Positions 1 through 8,531 of a DNA stretch of 64,000 nt are shown here, piece after piece. The notes beneath the pieces are model-generated. The model was not told where the DNA came from. It saw only the letters and a list, made by a program, of their open reading frames with translations, and made no database searches. Source of the DNA: an uncultured Porphyromonadaceae bacterium. Lineage in GTDB: Bacteria > Bacteroidota > Bacteroidia > Bacteroidales > Muribaculaceae. The stretch is taken from contig CAMWSM010000002.1 in NCBI GenBank assembly GCA_947176915.1, forward strand, positions 1 to 64,000, given 5' to 3'. Made by a program: the position numbers and the translations under genes. The stretch's first letter is position 1; each line of letters opens with the position of its first letter.

Positions 1-305
1 CCCAACTGGCGTGTGAACTTAGGGACATTAATGTCCCCAACAAAATGCAACTTTAATTCTTTTAGAGAGTTACCCTCACTTAAAAAATATCCGTTAGCAC
101 GAAGTTCATCTCCATATTCTTGCACATAGCGTTTTATAGTGCGCTCATCCACACCATAAAACTCAGCAACCATCTTGGTGGTAAAAAGCAGCTGATCATG
201 GAAACGCAGACCATTAACATCCAAGTTTTCTTGGATGGATTGAAGGGCATAATTGTTATTCAAAACGTTCTGCCGCTCGATATTTGATACTGTCAAGTCG
301 TTCAT
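1..305 (-). CDS. Partial DNA-binding protein, RhuM-like N-terminus
   Basis: The frame is open from an ATG at 305 to the window edge, giving 101 codons without a stop; the C-terminus lies outside the window. After a polar N-terminus, residues 35-65 read as a winged or helix-turn-helix-like segment, with LLFTTKMVAEFYGVDERTIK followed by a basic helix. This resembles the start of RhuM or phage-antirepressor-type DNA-binding proteins, which often sit beside restriction or mobile modules. The family call is inference from this short stretch. The ATG lies only four bases after a TAATTTTG -7 element, so the message may be leaderless. Confidence 0.6.
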   Translation of the reverse strand, partial: MNDLTVSNIERQNVLNNNYALQSIQENLDVNGLRFHDQLLFTTKMVAEFYGVDERTIKRYVQEYGDELRANGYFLSEGNSLKELKLHFVGDINVPKFTRQL

Positions 306-309
306 ATTA

Positions 310-317
310 CAAAATTA
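310..317 (-). promoter_or_regulatory. Bacteroidota -7 element, partial DNA-binding gene
   Basis: The minus strand reads TAATTTTG, a perfect TAnnTTTG match, followed by TAATATG with the ATG of the upstream-truncated gene. The transcription start would fall at or next to the ATG. Confidence 0.6.
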
Positions 318-492
318 CTAAATAATTCCTGAATGCCAGCTATCTACACACTGAAATTGTTAGAAGAATATCCGATTTTGACCATTTATAATATATACAT
401 GAACATAAGCTATCATTAGGGCATAAGTCAGGGCACAAGATATTCTGACGTGCATCATCTGCACGATGGTGGAGGTGTGGGTGAGTATATTA

Positions 493-1401
493 TCAATTTT
501 TTGATGATCGGCTTTCACAATATTCAGTAGGGGTTTGTCCGGTTATTCTCTTAAAAGTTCTGGCAAAGTGCTGGGGATAATCAAATCCTAACGAATATGC
601 CACTTCGGAGGAGTTCATTCCTGCCATGAGTCTGTTTTTTGCAAGCTGGATAACATAGTTCTTAATATGCTGGTTTGCCGTATCTCCTGTAGTGCGTTTT
701 ATCACGTCGCTGAGATAACTGGGCGACATGCAGAGTTTTTCCGCACAGTATGCTACGGTAGGCACCCCTCCTGTGAGTTGTTTTTCCTTCTCGAAATAGT
801 CTTTCAAATGAGTCTCGAAACGAGCCAGGATGTCGTTGTTCTGAACAGTGCGAGATATGAACTGGCGGTTGTAAAAACGTTGGGCATACCTGAGCAAAAT
901 ATTTATAAAACCTACGATAATCCTGTTTTGCACCAAATCCGGTTCAAACTTCAATTCATTTTCCAGCTGTTTCATTATGGTGATCATCACATCTCTCTCT
1001 TCAGAAGTCATGTGTAATGCCTCATTTATGCGATAGTCGAAGAAAGAGAAGTTTTTAATCTCCTTTTCAAGACCGGTGCCTTGCAATATATCAGGATGAA
1101 AAAGGACTGCCCACCCCGTAAGATTCACAAGATCGCCGTTATCCTCCTTTCCGCCTATCTGCCCGGGAGCCACACAGATAAGGGTTCCTTCCGAATAATC
1201 GTATTTGCCGGTTCCGTAAGTTAGATCCAGTTCTTTTTCCTCACCCTGAAGGAAGAGTCCGTAGACGCTATAGTGATTCAGGCTGGTGCGTACGGGTGAA
1301 AGCTCGCTATAGTTAATAACGGTTATCAATTCATTTGAATCGGTTTGCCCAACCCAGGAACTGTAGTCGGAAGGTTTTCTTACTTTCAGGATCTTGCTCA
1401 T
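493..1401 (-). CDS. AraC family transcriptional regulator
   Basis: About 302 residues. The N-terminal half is a cupin-like sensing domain (residues ~35-130) and the last ~100 residues hold the two AraC helix-turn-helix motifs, with CAEKLCMSPSYLSDVIKRTT and then SSEVAYSLGFDYPQHFARTF followed by TGQTPTEY. A longer reading frame begins at 1473, but its first 24 codons overlap the TAATTTTG promoter at 1432-1439, so the ATG at 1401 (MSKILKV) is preferred. It is transcribed away from the flavodoxin group and is the obvious candidate regulator for it. The ligand cannot be told from sequence. Confidence 0.9.
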   Translation of the reverse strand: MSKILKVRKPSDYSSWVGQTDSNELITVINYSELSPVRTSLNHYSVYGLFLQGEEKELDLTYGTGKYDYSEGTLICVAPGQIGGKEDNGDLVNLTGWAVLFHPDILQGTGLEKEIKNFSFFDYRINEALHMTSEERDVMITIMKQLENELKFEPDLVQNRIIVGFINILLRYAQRFYNRQFISRTVQNNDILARFETHLKDYFEKEKQLTGGVPTVAYCAEKLCMSPSYLSDVIKRTTGDTANQHIKNYVIQLAKNRLMAGMNSSEVAYSLGFDYPQHFARTFKRITGQTPTEYCESRSSKN

Positions 1402-1431
1402 AAGAGGGGGATGACGTATTACACTAAGATA

Positions 1432-1439
1432 CAAAATTA
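1432..1439 (-). promoter_or_regulatory. Bacteroidota -7 element, araC-type gene
   Basis: The minus strand reads TAATTTTG about 30 bases before the chosen ATG. It decides the start codon, because the longer frame would begin upstream of the promoter. Confidence 0.65.
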
Positions 1440-1534
1440 CAAAAAAATCGCGGAAAATGATAAGAAACCCCATTTATCTAAAAAAATGGTTCATTGACAG
1501 TGGATTTGTCTTTTTAACTTTCTTTTATATGACA

Positions 1535-1542
1535 TAAATTTG
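1535..1542 (+). promoter_or_regulatory. Bacteroidota -7 element, flavodoxin group
   Basis: TAAATTTG followed by CA, 22 bases before the ATG of the small protein. It is divergent from the araC-type promoter, leaving about 95 bases for a shared regulator site. Confidence 0.6.
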
Positions 1543-1564
1543 CAAAATAATTGAAGGAATTGAT

Positions 1565-1792
1565 ATGGAAACGAAAATCATATTGCCGAAAGAATTTTGC
1601 AAGATGGATGCAATCCGATATGTTGCCTCCCGCTATAACACTACTCCTGAAAAAGTGTTGGAGCATTATTTTATACAGACCGGTATAGTTAAACCGGGAG
1701 GCGCTACTGAAGATGATTATGAGCTGAAGCCCAATGAGGTGGCTTTGTTTCATGATCTTGGGGTCCAACCGTCGTTAATTGAGATTCAATAG
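1565..1792 (+). CDS. Small conserved hypothetical protein, 75 aa
   Basis: A 75-residue acidic protein with no signal peptide or membrane segment. It contains the helical stretch MDAIRYVASRYNTTPEKVLE and ends with a polar tail. Support as a real gene comes from a good promoter at 1535-1542, an AT-rich leader, and its place as first gene of the group divergent from the AraC regulator. A gap of 115 bases separates it from the flavodoxin gene, so co-transcription is likely but not certain. The fold looks like a small helical, possibly DNA- or partner-binding module; no function is assigned. Confidence 0.7.
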   Translation: METKIILPKEFCKMDAIRYVASRYNTTPEKVLEHYFIQTGIVKPGGATEDDYELKPNEVALFHDLGVQPSLIEIQ

Positions 1793-1907
1793 GAGCTTAC
1801 GCATCTGTTTGACGTTCTTTTCACCGAATGTGGCCTTATCCTCTATAGCTTTAAGTAGCTGATAGTTTGGAGAGAATTTAAAACAATACTTATAGTTATC
1901 TACAAAT

Positions 1908-2630
1908 ATGAAAAAATGTCTGATTATACTTGCCTTAGCCCTAATATCAATGGCAGCCCGGGAAAAGACGCTCATTGTTTATTACAGCTATACCAACAAT
2001 GTTCATAACATCATAACTGCATTGTCAGAACAGATAGACGGAGATATTGTACGTATAGAGCCGGCAGAAAAAGGACTTGATTACGCAGCCAACAATTATG
2101 CGATAGGGAGTCAGCAGATTTCAGCTATCCGCAGCAATCCTAATGATGCTGCTTCCTATCCTCCCATTGATCCGGTTAATGTCAACCTCGCGGATTATGA
2201 TTGCATTATAATAGGTGCTCCGCTCTGGTGGAGCAATATGGCAGCTCCCTTGCAAACTTTTCTTTTCCAAAACGGAGCAGCAATGGCGGGTAAGAAAATA
2301 GGGCTCATAGTGTCGAGTGCAAGCAGTGGAATCAGTGGGGTAGAGGGAGATGCCAAACGTCTCATTCCCGGCGGTGATTTTCTTACGCCGAGTCTTTGGA
2401 TTCGTTCCTCACAGACCTCCAATGCTCCATCTCTTATATCCGATTGGTTAAAGGCTATCAAATATGGCGAACTTTCCGGTATCCAATCTATCCTTACTGA
2501 TCAGAATCTTGCTAATTATACCATTTTCACCATAGGAGGAAAATTGATTGGCAGAAACCTATTGACATTGCAGAATCTTAAAAGAGGTTTGTATATAGTT
2601 AATGGTCAAAAGATTTATTTGAACAATTGA
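1908..2630 (+). CDS. Secreted flavodoxin with sorting-domain-like C-terminal tail
   Basis: 240 residues. A short hydrophobic N-terminus (KKCLIILALALISMA) is followed directly by a flavodoxin fold: LIVYYSYTNNVHNI forms the FMN phosphate loop and GAPLWWSNMAAPLQTF the flavin-flanking loop (residues ~100-118). It probably carries FMN and acts in electron transfer or quinone reduction outside the cytoplasm. Residues ~195-240 do not belong to flavodoxin: they read as a beta-rich tail with TIFTIGGKLIG and RGLYIVNGQKIYLNN, like the C-terminal sorting-type tails of other secreted Bacteroidota proteins. The next gene starts 16 bases downstream. Confidence 0.88.
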   Translation: MKKCLIILALALISMAAREKTLIVYYSYTNNVHNIITALSEQIDGDIVRIEPAEKGLDYAANNYAIGSQQISAIRSNPNDAASYPPIDPVNVNLADYDCIIIGAPLWWSNMAAPLQTFLFQNGAAMAGKKIGLIVSSASSGISGVEGDAKRLIPGGDFLTPSLWIRSSQTSNAPSLISDWLKAIKYGELSGIQSILTDQNLANYTIFTIGGKLIGRNLLTLQNLKRGLYIVNGQKIYLNN

Positions 2631-2646
2631 ATCCGGAAGATATATT

Positions 2647-3114
2647 ATGAGGCATTGGCTTAATATATTTTCGTCTATCTCCATAGCATTATTTCTGTTC
2701 AGTGGTTGTGGGGATGGTCATTCAATGTCGGCCAATAATGAGGATAAGGATATGAGCAAAATGTGTGAGAAACTGCCGATGCAGTCCGATGGTATTGTCC
2801 GGTTGTCAAAGATTCAGGTGAATCCGGACTATCTCGATGAATACAGGGAATATGCGATGGAAGTTGGCGCAATCTCTCTGGAGACAGAGCCGGGGGTACT
2901 GACTATGTATGCTGTGGCAGACAAAGATAATCCCTGCAACATTACTATACTGGAAACGTATGCAAGTCAGGAAGCATATAGGAGTCATATTGCTTCTGAG
3001 CATTTCCGGAAGTACAAACAGGGTACGCTCCACATGGTAGACTCTCTTCTGCTTGATGACGTTACTCCTCTCAATCCCGATAATAAAATAATTAATTTCA
3101 TAAACCGAGAATGA
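2647..3114 (+). CDS. Lipoprotein with antibiotic-biosynthesis-monooxygenase (ABM) domain
   Basis: 155 residues. The N-terminus is a lipoprotein signal (ALFLFSGCGDG), predicting acylation at Cys 21. Residues ~50-150 match the ABM dimeric ferredoxin-like fold, with VRLSKIQVNPDYLDEYREYA at its start and the YASQEAYRSHIASEHFRKY helix typical of quinol monooxygenases. Family members oxidise quinols or act on small aromatics without a metal cofactor. The stop overlaps the next start by four bases (ATGA), so it is translationally coupled to the carboxymuconolactone decarboxylase/cupin gene. The substrate is unknown. Confidence 0.85.
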   Translation: MRHWLNIFSSISIALFLFSGCGDGHSMSANNEDKDMSKMCEKLPMQSDGIVRLSKIQVNPDYLDEYREYAMEVGAISLETEPGVLTMYAVADKDNPCNITILETYASQEAYRSHIASEHFRKYKQGTLHMVDSLLLDDVTPLNPDNKIINFINRE

Positions 3115-3929
3115 ATAAAATAATAATTTCAATCCTATTGAGTTTAATCACAATACTACCCACCATGGCACAACAGAAAATAATACAGACCGCAGGACGT
3201 CAGCAACTCGGAGATTTTGCTCCTGAGTTCGCACGCCTTAATGACGATATACTTTTTGGAGAGGTATGGAGCCGCAACGACCTTCTTTCGCTGCGCGACC
3301 GAAGCCTCGTAACAATCACTTCCCTCATCTCTCAGGGCATTACCGACACATCGCTGATCTATCATCTGCAGGAAGCGAAGAAGAACGGCATCACCCGCAC
3401 TGAGATATCCGAGATTCTTACCCATATAGCCTTCTATGCAGGTTGGCCTAAAGCATGGGCGGCCTTCCGTCTGGCAACAGATGTATGGAAAGATGACATC
3501 AAGGGGGAAGATGCAAAAGCGGAATTTGCCCGCACAATGATTTTTCCGATAGGAGAACCCAACACAGCATACGCAAAATATTTTGTAGGGAACAGTTATC
3601 TGGCTCAGATTTCTAACGACCAGATACCTTTTGCCAACGTAACCTTTGAGCCTGGCTGCCGCAACAACTGGCATATCCACAAAGCCGGGAAAGGGGGAGG
3701 ACAGATGCTTGTCGGAGTGGCAGGTCGCGGGTGGTATCAGGAAGAGGGGAAAGAGCCTGTAGAGATTCTCCCCGGGACAGTCATCAACATACCCGCCAAC
3801 GTGAAGCACTGGCACGGCGCAGCTAAGGATTCCTGGTTTGCTCATCTTGCGTTTTCTGTTCCCGGCGAGGAAACCGACAATATATGGCTTGAGCCGGTAA
3901 CTGATAAAGAATACGCCAAACTCCCTTAA
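3111..3929 (+). CDS. Carboxymuconolactone decarboxylase-cupin fusion, secreted
   Basis: 272 residues. A signal peptide (ITILPTMAQQ) precedes a carboxymuconolactone decarboxylase/AhpD-like domain at ~25-125, including ITEILTH-type helices (EISEILTHIAFYAGWPKAW). A cupin barrel follows at ~150-255, with metal-binding His residues in NNWHIHKAG and HWHG. This CMD domain lacks the CxxC of AhpD, arguing against peroxidase chemistry. With the flavodoxin and ABM genes it suggests an envelope redox or quinone-detoxification unit under the divergent AraC regulator; that role is inference. Confidence 0.88.
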   Translation: MNKIIISILLSLITILPTMAQQKIIQTAGRQQLGDFAPEFARLNDDILFGEVWSRNDLLSLRDRSLVTITSLISQGITDTSLIYHLQEAKKNGITRTEISEILTHIAFYAGWPKAWAAFRLATDVWKDDIKGEDAKAEFARTMIFPIGEPNTAYAKYFVGNSYLAQISNDQIPFANVTFEPGCRNNWHIHKAGKGGGQMLVGVAGRGWYQEEGKEPVEILPGTVINIPANVKHWHGAAKDSWFAHLAFSVPGEETDNIWLEPVTDKEYAKLP

Positions 3930-3953
3930 TCAATTCCTCTGAAGGAATTAATC

Positions 3954-3985
3954 AAGCGGAATCTTTCAGGCGAGAGATTCCGCTT
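3954..3985 (+). terminator. Intrinsic terminator after CMD-cupin gene
   Basis: Eleven-base-pair stem AAGCGGAATCT / AGATTCCGCTT with a ten-base loop, followed by TT. It lies 25 bases after the stop codon. Confidence 0.75.
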
Positions 3986-3998
3986 TTATGACAGCAAT

Positions 3999-4039
3999 AA
4001 GAAAGGCTGCCGACTTTTGATTGTCAGCAGCCTTTTCTT
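3999..4039. terminator. Second hairpin, bidirectional terminator candidate
   Basis: AAAGGCTGCCGAC pairs with GTCAGCAGCCTTT (one mismatch) and is flanked by A- and T-rich ends on both sides. It sits between two convergent genes and could stop transcription from either side. Confidence 0.65.
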
Positions 4040-4069
4040 AAGTCGATAACTTCAAGATTCCGGAAGCCA

Positions 4070-4321
4070 TCACATGATGAGAACAAGATTGCCGTCGGCA
4101 TTGAAGCGGTATTTATGCGACACGAAGGTCTCTTGATTCGTTACTTCAAAAACACAGTCCTCCGGCTTTACGATAAGGGCTGCGTTGGTGAGGGCAATCT
4201 GTATTGCCTCCTCAATGGAATGATAGCCTTTATTGGTAGATTGATAAAGACGTGAGTCTTCCGGTCCCCATATTGTTACAGTTACTTCATCTTGCGGTTT
4301 CAGTGAATCAAATTTTTCCAT
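4070..4321 (-). CDS. Small hypothetical protein, 83 aa
   Basis: The preferred start is the ATG at 4321 (MEKFDSLKPQDEV), which has an A-rich leader; an upstream in-frame ATG at 4432 would add 37 residues of low conservation value. The protein is soluble, with a beta-rich core (VTVTIWGPEDSRLYQSTNKG), a helix (SIEEAIQIALTNA) and a terminal strand (YRFNADGNLVLIM). No catalytic motif is visible and the family is not recognised beyond a vague memory of similar Bacteroidales hypotheticals. It is downstream of tatC with a gap of ~165 bases and may be separately transcribed. Confidence 0.65.
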   Translation of the reverse strand: MEKFDSLKPQDEVTVTIWGPEDSRLYQSTNKGYHSIEEAIQIALTNAALIVKPEDCVFEVTNQETFVSHKYRFNADGNLVLIM

Positions 4322-4486
4322 AATCTTATTATTTTGATAACAGTGTTTTTCATTTCTCATTAATAAAACGCTTTCACTAAGATTAAGGTTGTCTGACACT
4401 CGCTTATTTCCGGAATCATAATAAAATTTCACGATTGCTTTTTGTAGGTGAGAGGGGAGTGAACGGGCCGTTATTTAATTATTTTT

Positions 4487-5278
4487 TTAGCGTGAAGGCT
4501 TTTGGGTTGAGGAAACAATCAGGACGCTCATCTCATATAGAATCCATATCGGAACTGAAACCATCAGGAGAGTGAATATATCCGAGGTAGGCGTTATAAC
4601 TGCCGCAACAATAAGGATAATGACAATGGCATGTTTGCGATAGCGGGTCATGACAGATGAATTGATCAACCCCATTTTTGCAAGCAGCCAGGCTAAAACC
4701 GGCAGTTCACAGACCACACCCATGCATAAAGACATTATGATCATTGTTGCCATATAGGAGTCAAGCGAGATAAGGTTCACCACATCATCCGCCACCTGAT
4801 ATGCCCCTAAAAACTGAAATGTCATGGGGAAGATAAGGAAATAACTCAGGTCTAATCCAATGAGAAACATAATGTAGCTGCTCACAATGATTCTCAATGT
4901 ATATCTTCTCTCCGAGCTATATAATCCGGGGGATATAAACTTAAAGATTTCATACAGAGCGTATGGTGCTGTCAGTATAAGCCCTACGCACATCGCTGTC
5001 TGTACATGTATGACAAACTGTTGTGCCAGCCCTGTGTTTATCAACTCTATATTTATAAGAGCAAGCGGATTGAACCCGAAACGGCTGCATATAGAGTCTA
5101 TTATACGATAGGTTATAAAGGAATCGGTTTTAGGCGCAAGAATAAAATCAAAAACTTCCTGCTTGAAGAGGAATGCAATAAGGCTTAAAATAACCCAGAC
5201 CGCAATTATCTTTATAATTGCGGTCCGGAGTATATCCAAATGGTCCCAGAAACTTCCTTCTGTTTTATCCCGGCTCAT
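4487..5278 (-). CDS. tatC: Sec-independent protein translocase TatC
   Basis: 263 residues with six predicted membrane segments. The N-terminal cytoplasmic motif [12 protein letters not shown], the [12 protein letters not shown] loop before the third segment and the later helices are diagnostic of TatC, the receptor for twin-arginine signal peptides. It overlaps the tatA stop by four bases (ATGA). There is no tatB, as usual in Bacteroidota. The two genes immediately upstream encode proteins with twin-arginine motifs, so the locus joins the exporter to its likely clients. Confidence 0.95.
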   Translation of the reverse strand: MSRDKTEGSFWDHLDILRTAIIKIIAVWVILSLIAFLFKQEVFDFILAPKTDSFITYRIIDSICSRFGFNPLALINIELINTGLAQQFVIHVQTAMCVGLILTAPYALYEIFKFISPGLYSSERRYTLRIIVSSYIMFLIGLDLSYFLIFPMTFQFLGAYQVADDVVNLISLDSYMATMIIMSLCMGVVCELPVLAWLLAKMGLINSSVMTRYRKHAIVIILIVAAVITPTSDIFTLLMVSVPIWILYEMSVLIVSSTQKPSR

Positions 5279-5463
5279 TTTTCGCCTGTCTCTTCCTCTT
5301 TTATTTCCTTCTCGACTTCGTTCATTCCATCTTTGAAGGAACGAACGCCTTTGCCCAGTCCTTTCATCAGCTCAGGAATTTTCTTTCCTCCGAAGAATAG
5401 AAGCACCACGAGGGCTATCAATAGTATTTCCGAGGCACCAAGACCTCCTATAAACATCATCAT
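5275..5463 (-). CDS. tatA: Twin-arginine translocase subunit TatA
   Basis: 62 residues: one N-terminal membrane helix ([16 protein letters not shown]), the hinge motif FGGKKIPEL, an amphipathic helix ([15 protein letters not shown]) and a charged acidic tail. This is the pore-forming Tat component. Three consecutive ATG codons start the frame, so the exact N-terminus is ambiguous by two residues. It lies 19 bases after the aldo/keto reductase gene and overlaps tatC. Confidence 0.93.
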   Translation of the reverse strand: MMMFIGGLGASEILLIALVVLLFFGGKKIPELMKGLGKGVRSFKDGMNEVEKEIKEEETGEK

Positions 5464-5482
5464 ATTTTTTTCTTTTAATTAA

Positions 5483-6889
5483 TTATGAGAGAGTCCCCTG
5501 TTTAAGTTTTTCTACAAACCCGTCAATTTTATGAAGTTCGCCGGGAATATCAATCGATTGCGGGCAATGGGGGGCACACTGTCCGCATCCGATGCAATGG
5601 TTTGCCTGACGCAATTTAGGCACGCTCCGGTCATATCCTACAAGAAATGCCCGCCGGGCTTCGCGATAGTTCTCACTTTGAGAAGAAGCCGGTACATTCC
5701 CCTCGTTTATGCACTTGTTATAGTGGAGAAGAATTGTCGGAATATCTATTCCGTACGGGCAAGGCATACAGTATTTACAATCGTTGCAGGGAATAGTGGG
5801 ATACTGCATCATAAGGTCAGCCGTTTCGTACAGGAAAGCGAGTTCCTCATCGTCAAGTGGCTTAAGGGGGCTATATGAAGCGAGGTTATCCATAAGATGT
5901 TCCTTATATGTCATGCCGCTCAAGACGGTGAGCACATCCGGATGAGTGCCGGCATAACGGAACGCCCATGAAGCGACACTTCTCTCCGGCTCTCTCTGCT
6001 TGAGGCGAGCGACGATGTGGTCAGGCACATTGGAAAGTCTGCCTCCGAGCAACGGCTCCATAATGACAGCCGGTATGCCCCGTTTCGCAAGTTCTCCGTA
6101 AAGATACTCTGCATTAGTGTTGCGCTCGTTCACCTCCTTGGCATGTTTCCAGTCGACATAATTCAGCTGAATCTGCACGAAATCCCATTTATATTTGTCA
6201 TGTTGGGAAAGGAGATAGTCAAACACCTTCACATCGCCGTGGTAGGAGAAGCCGAGATTACGTATTCTTCCCTCCTCCCTCTCTTTGAGGAGGAAATCAA
6301 GCACTCCGTTGTCGATATATCTTTTATTGAAAGTGTCCATTCCATCCTCTCCCATGCCGATTCCATGGAGAAGCATATAGTCGATATAATCAGTCTGCAA
6401 CTCTTTAAGAGAATTGCGGTACATCGCCAAAGATGCCTCGCGGCTCCAGGTGGAAGGGGAGAAGTTTGATAATTTCGTAGCTATGTAGTAGCTTTCGCGC
6501 GGATGGCGGCTGAGTGCTATTCCGGTGGCGTGTTCCGAACGGCCTTTACAGTAAGCCGGCGACGTGTCGAAATAGTTCACGCCGTGTGCAATTGCCGTAT
6601 CGACAAGGTCATTGACTGTCTCCTGATCTATCTCATCCTCGTTATCGCGGGCACTGTCGCCTGATTTTGTGGGCCAGCGCATGCATCCGTAGCCGAGAAT
6701 GGAGACTTTATCCTTAGTCTTGGGATTTATGCGGTAAGTCATTTTCCCATCGCCTGCCGGCATGGATGAGTTTTGATTTCCTGACAATTTATTTCCTGCT
6801 GAATCGCAACCTGCGAGAGCGAGTCCGGTTAGGGAAGCTCCCAGTCCGAAGCGCTTCAGAAAATCTCTTCGAGTTATATTGCCTTTCAT
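5483..6889 (-). CDS. Tat-signal aldo/keto reductase with two [4Fe-4S] clusters
   Basis: 468 residues. A twin-arginine signal (ITRRDFLKRFGLGAS) ends in LALAGC, so export by Tat followed by lipid attachment is likely. The aldo/keto reductase barrel spans ~50-350 with the expected tetrad: Asp in NYFDTSPAY, Tyr in PAYCKG, Lys in IATKLS and His in MLLHGIG. The C-terminus carries two ferredoxin motifs, CNDCKYCMPCPYG and CIGCGQCAPHCPQ. NAD(P)-linked chemistry outside the cytoplasm would be odd, so the exported form may be wired to electrons from the neighbouring membrane ferredoxin protein. The substrate is unknown. Confidence 0.92.
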   Translation of the reverse strand: MKGNITRRDFLKRFGLGASLTGLALAGCDSAGNKLSGNQNSSMPAGDGKMTYRINPKTKDKVSILGYGCMRWPTKSGDSARDNEDEIDQETVNDLVDTAIAHGVNYFDTSPAYCKGRSEHATGIALSRHPRESYYIATKLSNFSPSTWSREASLAMYRNSLKELQTDYIDYMLLHGIGMGEDGMDTFNKRYIDNGVLDFLLKEREEGRIRNLGFSYHGDVKVFDYLLSQHDKYKWDFVQIQLNYVDWKHAKEVNERNTNAEYLYGELAKRGIPAVIMEPLLGGRLSNVPDHIVARLKQREPERSVASWAFRYAGTHPDVLTVLSGMTYKEHLMDNLASYSPLKPLDDEELAFLYETADLMMQYPTIPCNDCKYCMPCPYGIDIPTILLHYNKCINEGNVPASSQSENYREARRAFLVGYDRSVPKLRQANHCIGCGQCAPHCPQSIDIPGELHKIDGFVEKLKQGTLS

Positions 6890-6907
6890 TTCGTTTGCGT
6901 GTTGAGG

Positions 6908-8395
6908 TTAGATAATGCGGTGGCGTTCGTGCCCTTCGACATAAATCGCACTGAAAGGACGTGAGGGACACAGGTTCTCACATGCACCACAGCCTATGCA
7001 GCGTTCCGTGTTGACGACCGGTATCTTGACAGATCCCTCTGCGGAGGGATCGGAGGCAACCATGGAGATAGCGCCCGCAGGACAGTGGCGTGCGCAGTTG
7101 CCGCATTCCACACCGTCGGTAAGGGGAATGCAGTTCTCTTTTACCCACACGGCATGACCTATCTGTATGGAAGATTTGTCAGCTTTAGTGATCGGACGTA
7201 TTGCCCCGGCAGGACATACATGAGAGCATTTAGTACATTCCGGCCGACAATAACCGCGTTCGTAAGAAGATTCCGGTTGCATAAGGGAGTCAATATCCGT
7301 TGACGGGCGTAATACGCCATTAGGACATACCGCTACGCACAATTGACACGCTGTGCAGTGGGAGGTCAGGTTTTTGATGCTCTCGGCTCCCGGGGGAACT
7401 ATTTTGGTTTTTCTTGAAGGTTTCTTTTTGTCTGTTATGGCCGCTAATCCGCCATCAACTGTCTTATCCTGCGCCTTGACAGCTGCTGTGGCGGCAATAG
7501 TAGCTGTTACGCCGAGGAACTGACGGCGTGAAGTGTCCACTTCCTGTTCCCCCGATTGGTCGGATGAGGTAGAGGGCTGTCGTCTGAAAGTATATGAAAT
7601 CGCCCCTTTATGACACTTGCCTATACAATCAAAACAAAGCACGCAACGGGAATAATCTATTTTGTGATTTTTACTGTCGATACATGACGCTTTGCAATTT
7701 CTTGCACAAAGTCCGCAACTGTTACACTTTGAAGTGTCGATGACAGGGCGCAACCAGGAAACCCTGGCAAGTAAACCCAACACGCTTCCTACAGGACATA
7801 CGGTGTTGCAGTAGGTCCTTCCGTTTTTCCATGCCAGATAAGCCAGCACAATAATTGTTATCAATGCCACTATCAGAGTGACTCCACCTTTTAGCCAGAT
7901 ATCTACAGAATAGAAGGCATAGCTTTCATGCGCCTCCGCCCATTGGGCAAGCAGGTTGTTCCCCCATTGCCATATAGGAGACAGGAGACTTTGCACGATT
8001 CGCCCGTAAGCACTGTAAGGGGCTAATAGAGCCACAAACGAGCCGATCCCCGCGATGATTGCAGCAATCATTGCTGCCAGAAGGGTATACCGGAGAATAT
8101 TTATTGCCGGGGAGTAGGAATAGCGGTTTTTCTTCGCTTTCTTCCCCAACCAGGCAAAACCATCCTGCATTATGCCGAGCGGACAGACTACCGAACAGTA
8201 TATTCTGCCGAAGATAAGCGTAAGGACTATCAGCCCTATGATTACTCCTGCGTTAAGAGCCAGCACAGCGGGGAGGAACTGAATTTTTGCCATCCATCCG
8301 AACCATGCATGCACAGTGCCCGTGAAATCAAGAAACAGGAGCGTTACCATCAGGATGCTGATGATAGCCAGTATTTGTCTTGTCCGTTTCAACAT
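6908..8395 (-). CDS. Single-chain NapH-like membrane Fe-S protein with internal Tat motif and NapG-like ferredoxin domain
   Basis: 495 residues. Residues 1-210 have four membrane helices and two CxxxCP motifs (YCSVVCPLG at ~66-74, YCNTVCPVG at ~195-203), as in NapH/YccM quinol-oxidising proteins. Two [4Fe-4S] motifs follow at ~224-261. At ~289-308 an internal SRRQFLGVTATIAATAAVKA segment looks exactly like a Tat signal peptide. Four further cysteine clusters follow at ~347-476. Organisms usually encode these as separate NapH and NapG proteins. It likely moves electrons from menaquinol to a periplasmic acceptor, plausibly the adjacent aldo/keto reductase 18 bases downstream. Confidence 0.88.
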   Translation of the reverse strand: MLKRTRQILAIISILMVTLLFLDFTGTVHAWFGWMAKIQFLPAVLALNAGVIIGLIVLTLIFGRIYCSVVCPLGIMQDGFAWLGKKAKKNRYSYSPAINILRYTLLAAMIAAIIAGIGSFVALLAPYSAYGRIVQSLLSPIWQWGNNLLAQWAEAHESYAFYSVDIWLKGGVTLIVALITIIVLAYLAWKNGRTYCNTVCPVGSVLGLLARVSWLRPVIDTSKCNSCGLCARNCKASCIDSKNHKIDYSRCVLCFDCIGKCHKGAISYTFRRQPSTSSDQSGEQEVDTSRRQFLGVTATIAATAAVKAQDKTVDGGLAAITDKKKPSRKTKIVPPGAESIKNLTSHCTACQLCVAVCPNGVLRPSTDIDSLMQPESSYERGYCRPECTKCSHVCPAGAIRPITKADKSSIQIGHAVWVKENCIPLTDGVECGNCARHCPAGAISMVASDPSAEGSVKIPVVNTERCIGCGACENLCPSRPFSAIYVEGHERHRII

Positions 8396-8531
8396 TGTAG
8401 GTCGTTTTTTTGATGTTAAGTAAGTAAAATAACGGAAGACTCATCCTTCAGGTCGCACCGGGATGGGTCAAGGAATGCCTTAATTAATCTTCACTTATAC
8501 TTATATCGTAAAATTATAGGGATTTATTGTA

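Noticed and set aside
3156-3845. 229-codon frame opposite the CMD/cupin gene
   Set aside because: No promoter or domain, and the plus-strand gene is well supported.
6017-6469. 150-codon open frame opposite the aldo/keto reductase gene
   Set aside because: It is fully inside a clear gene on the other strand, has no promoter and no recognisable domain.
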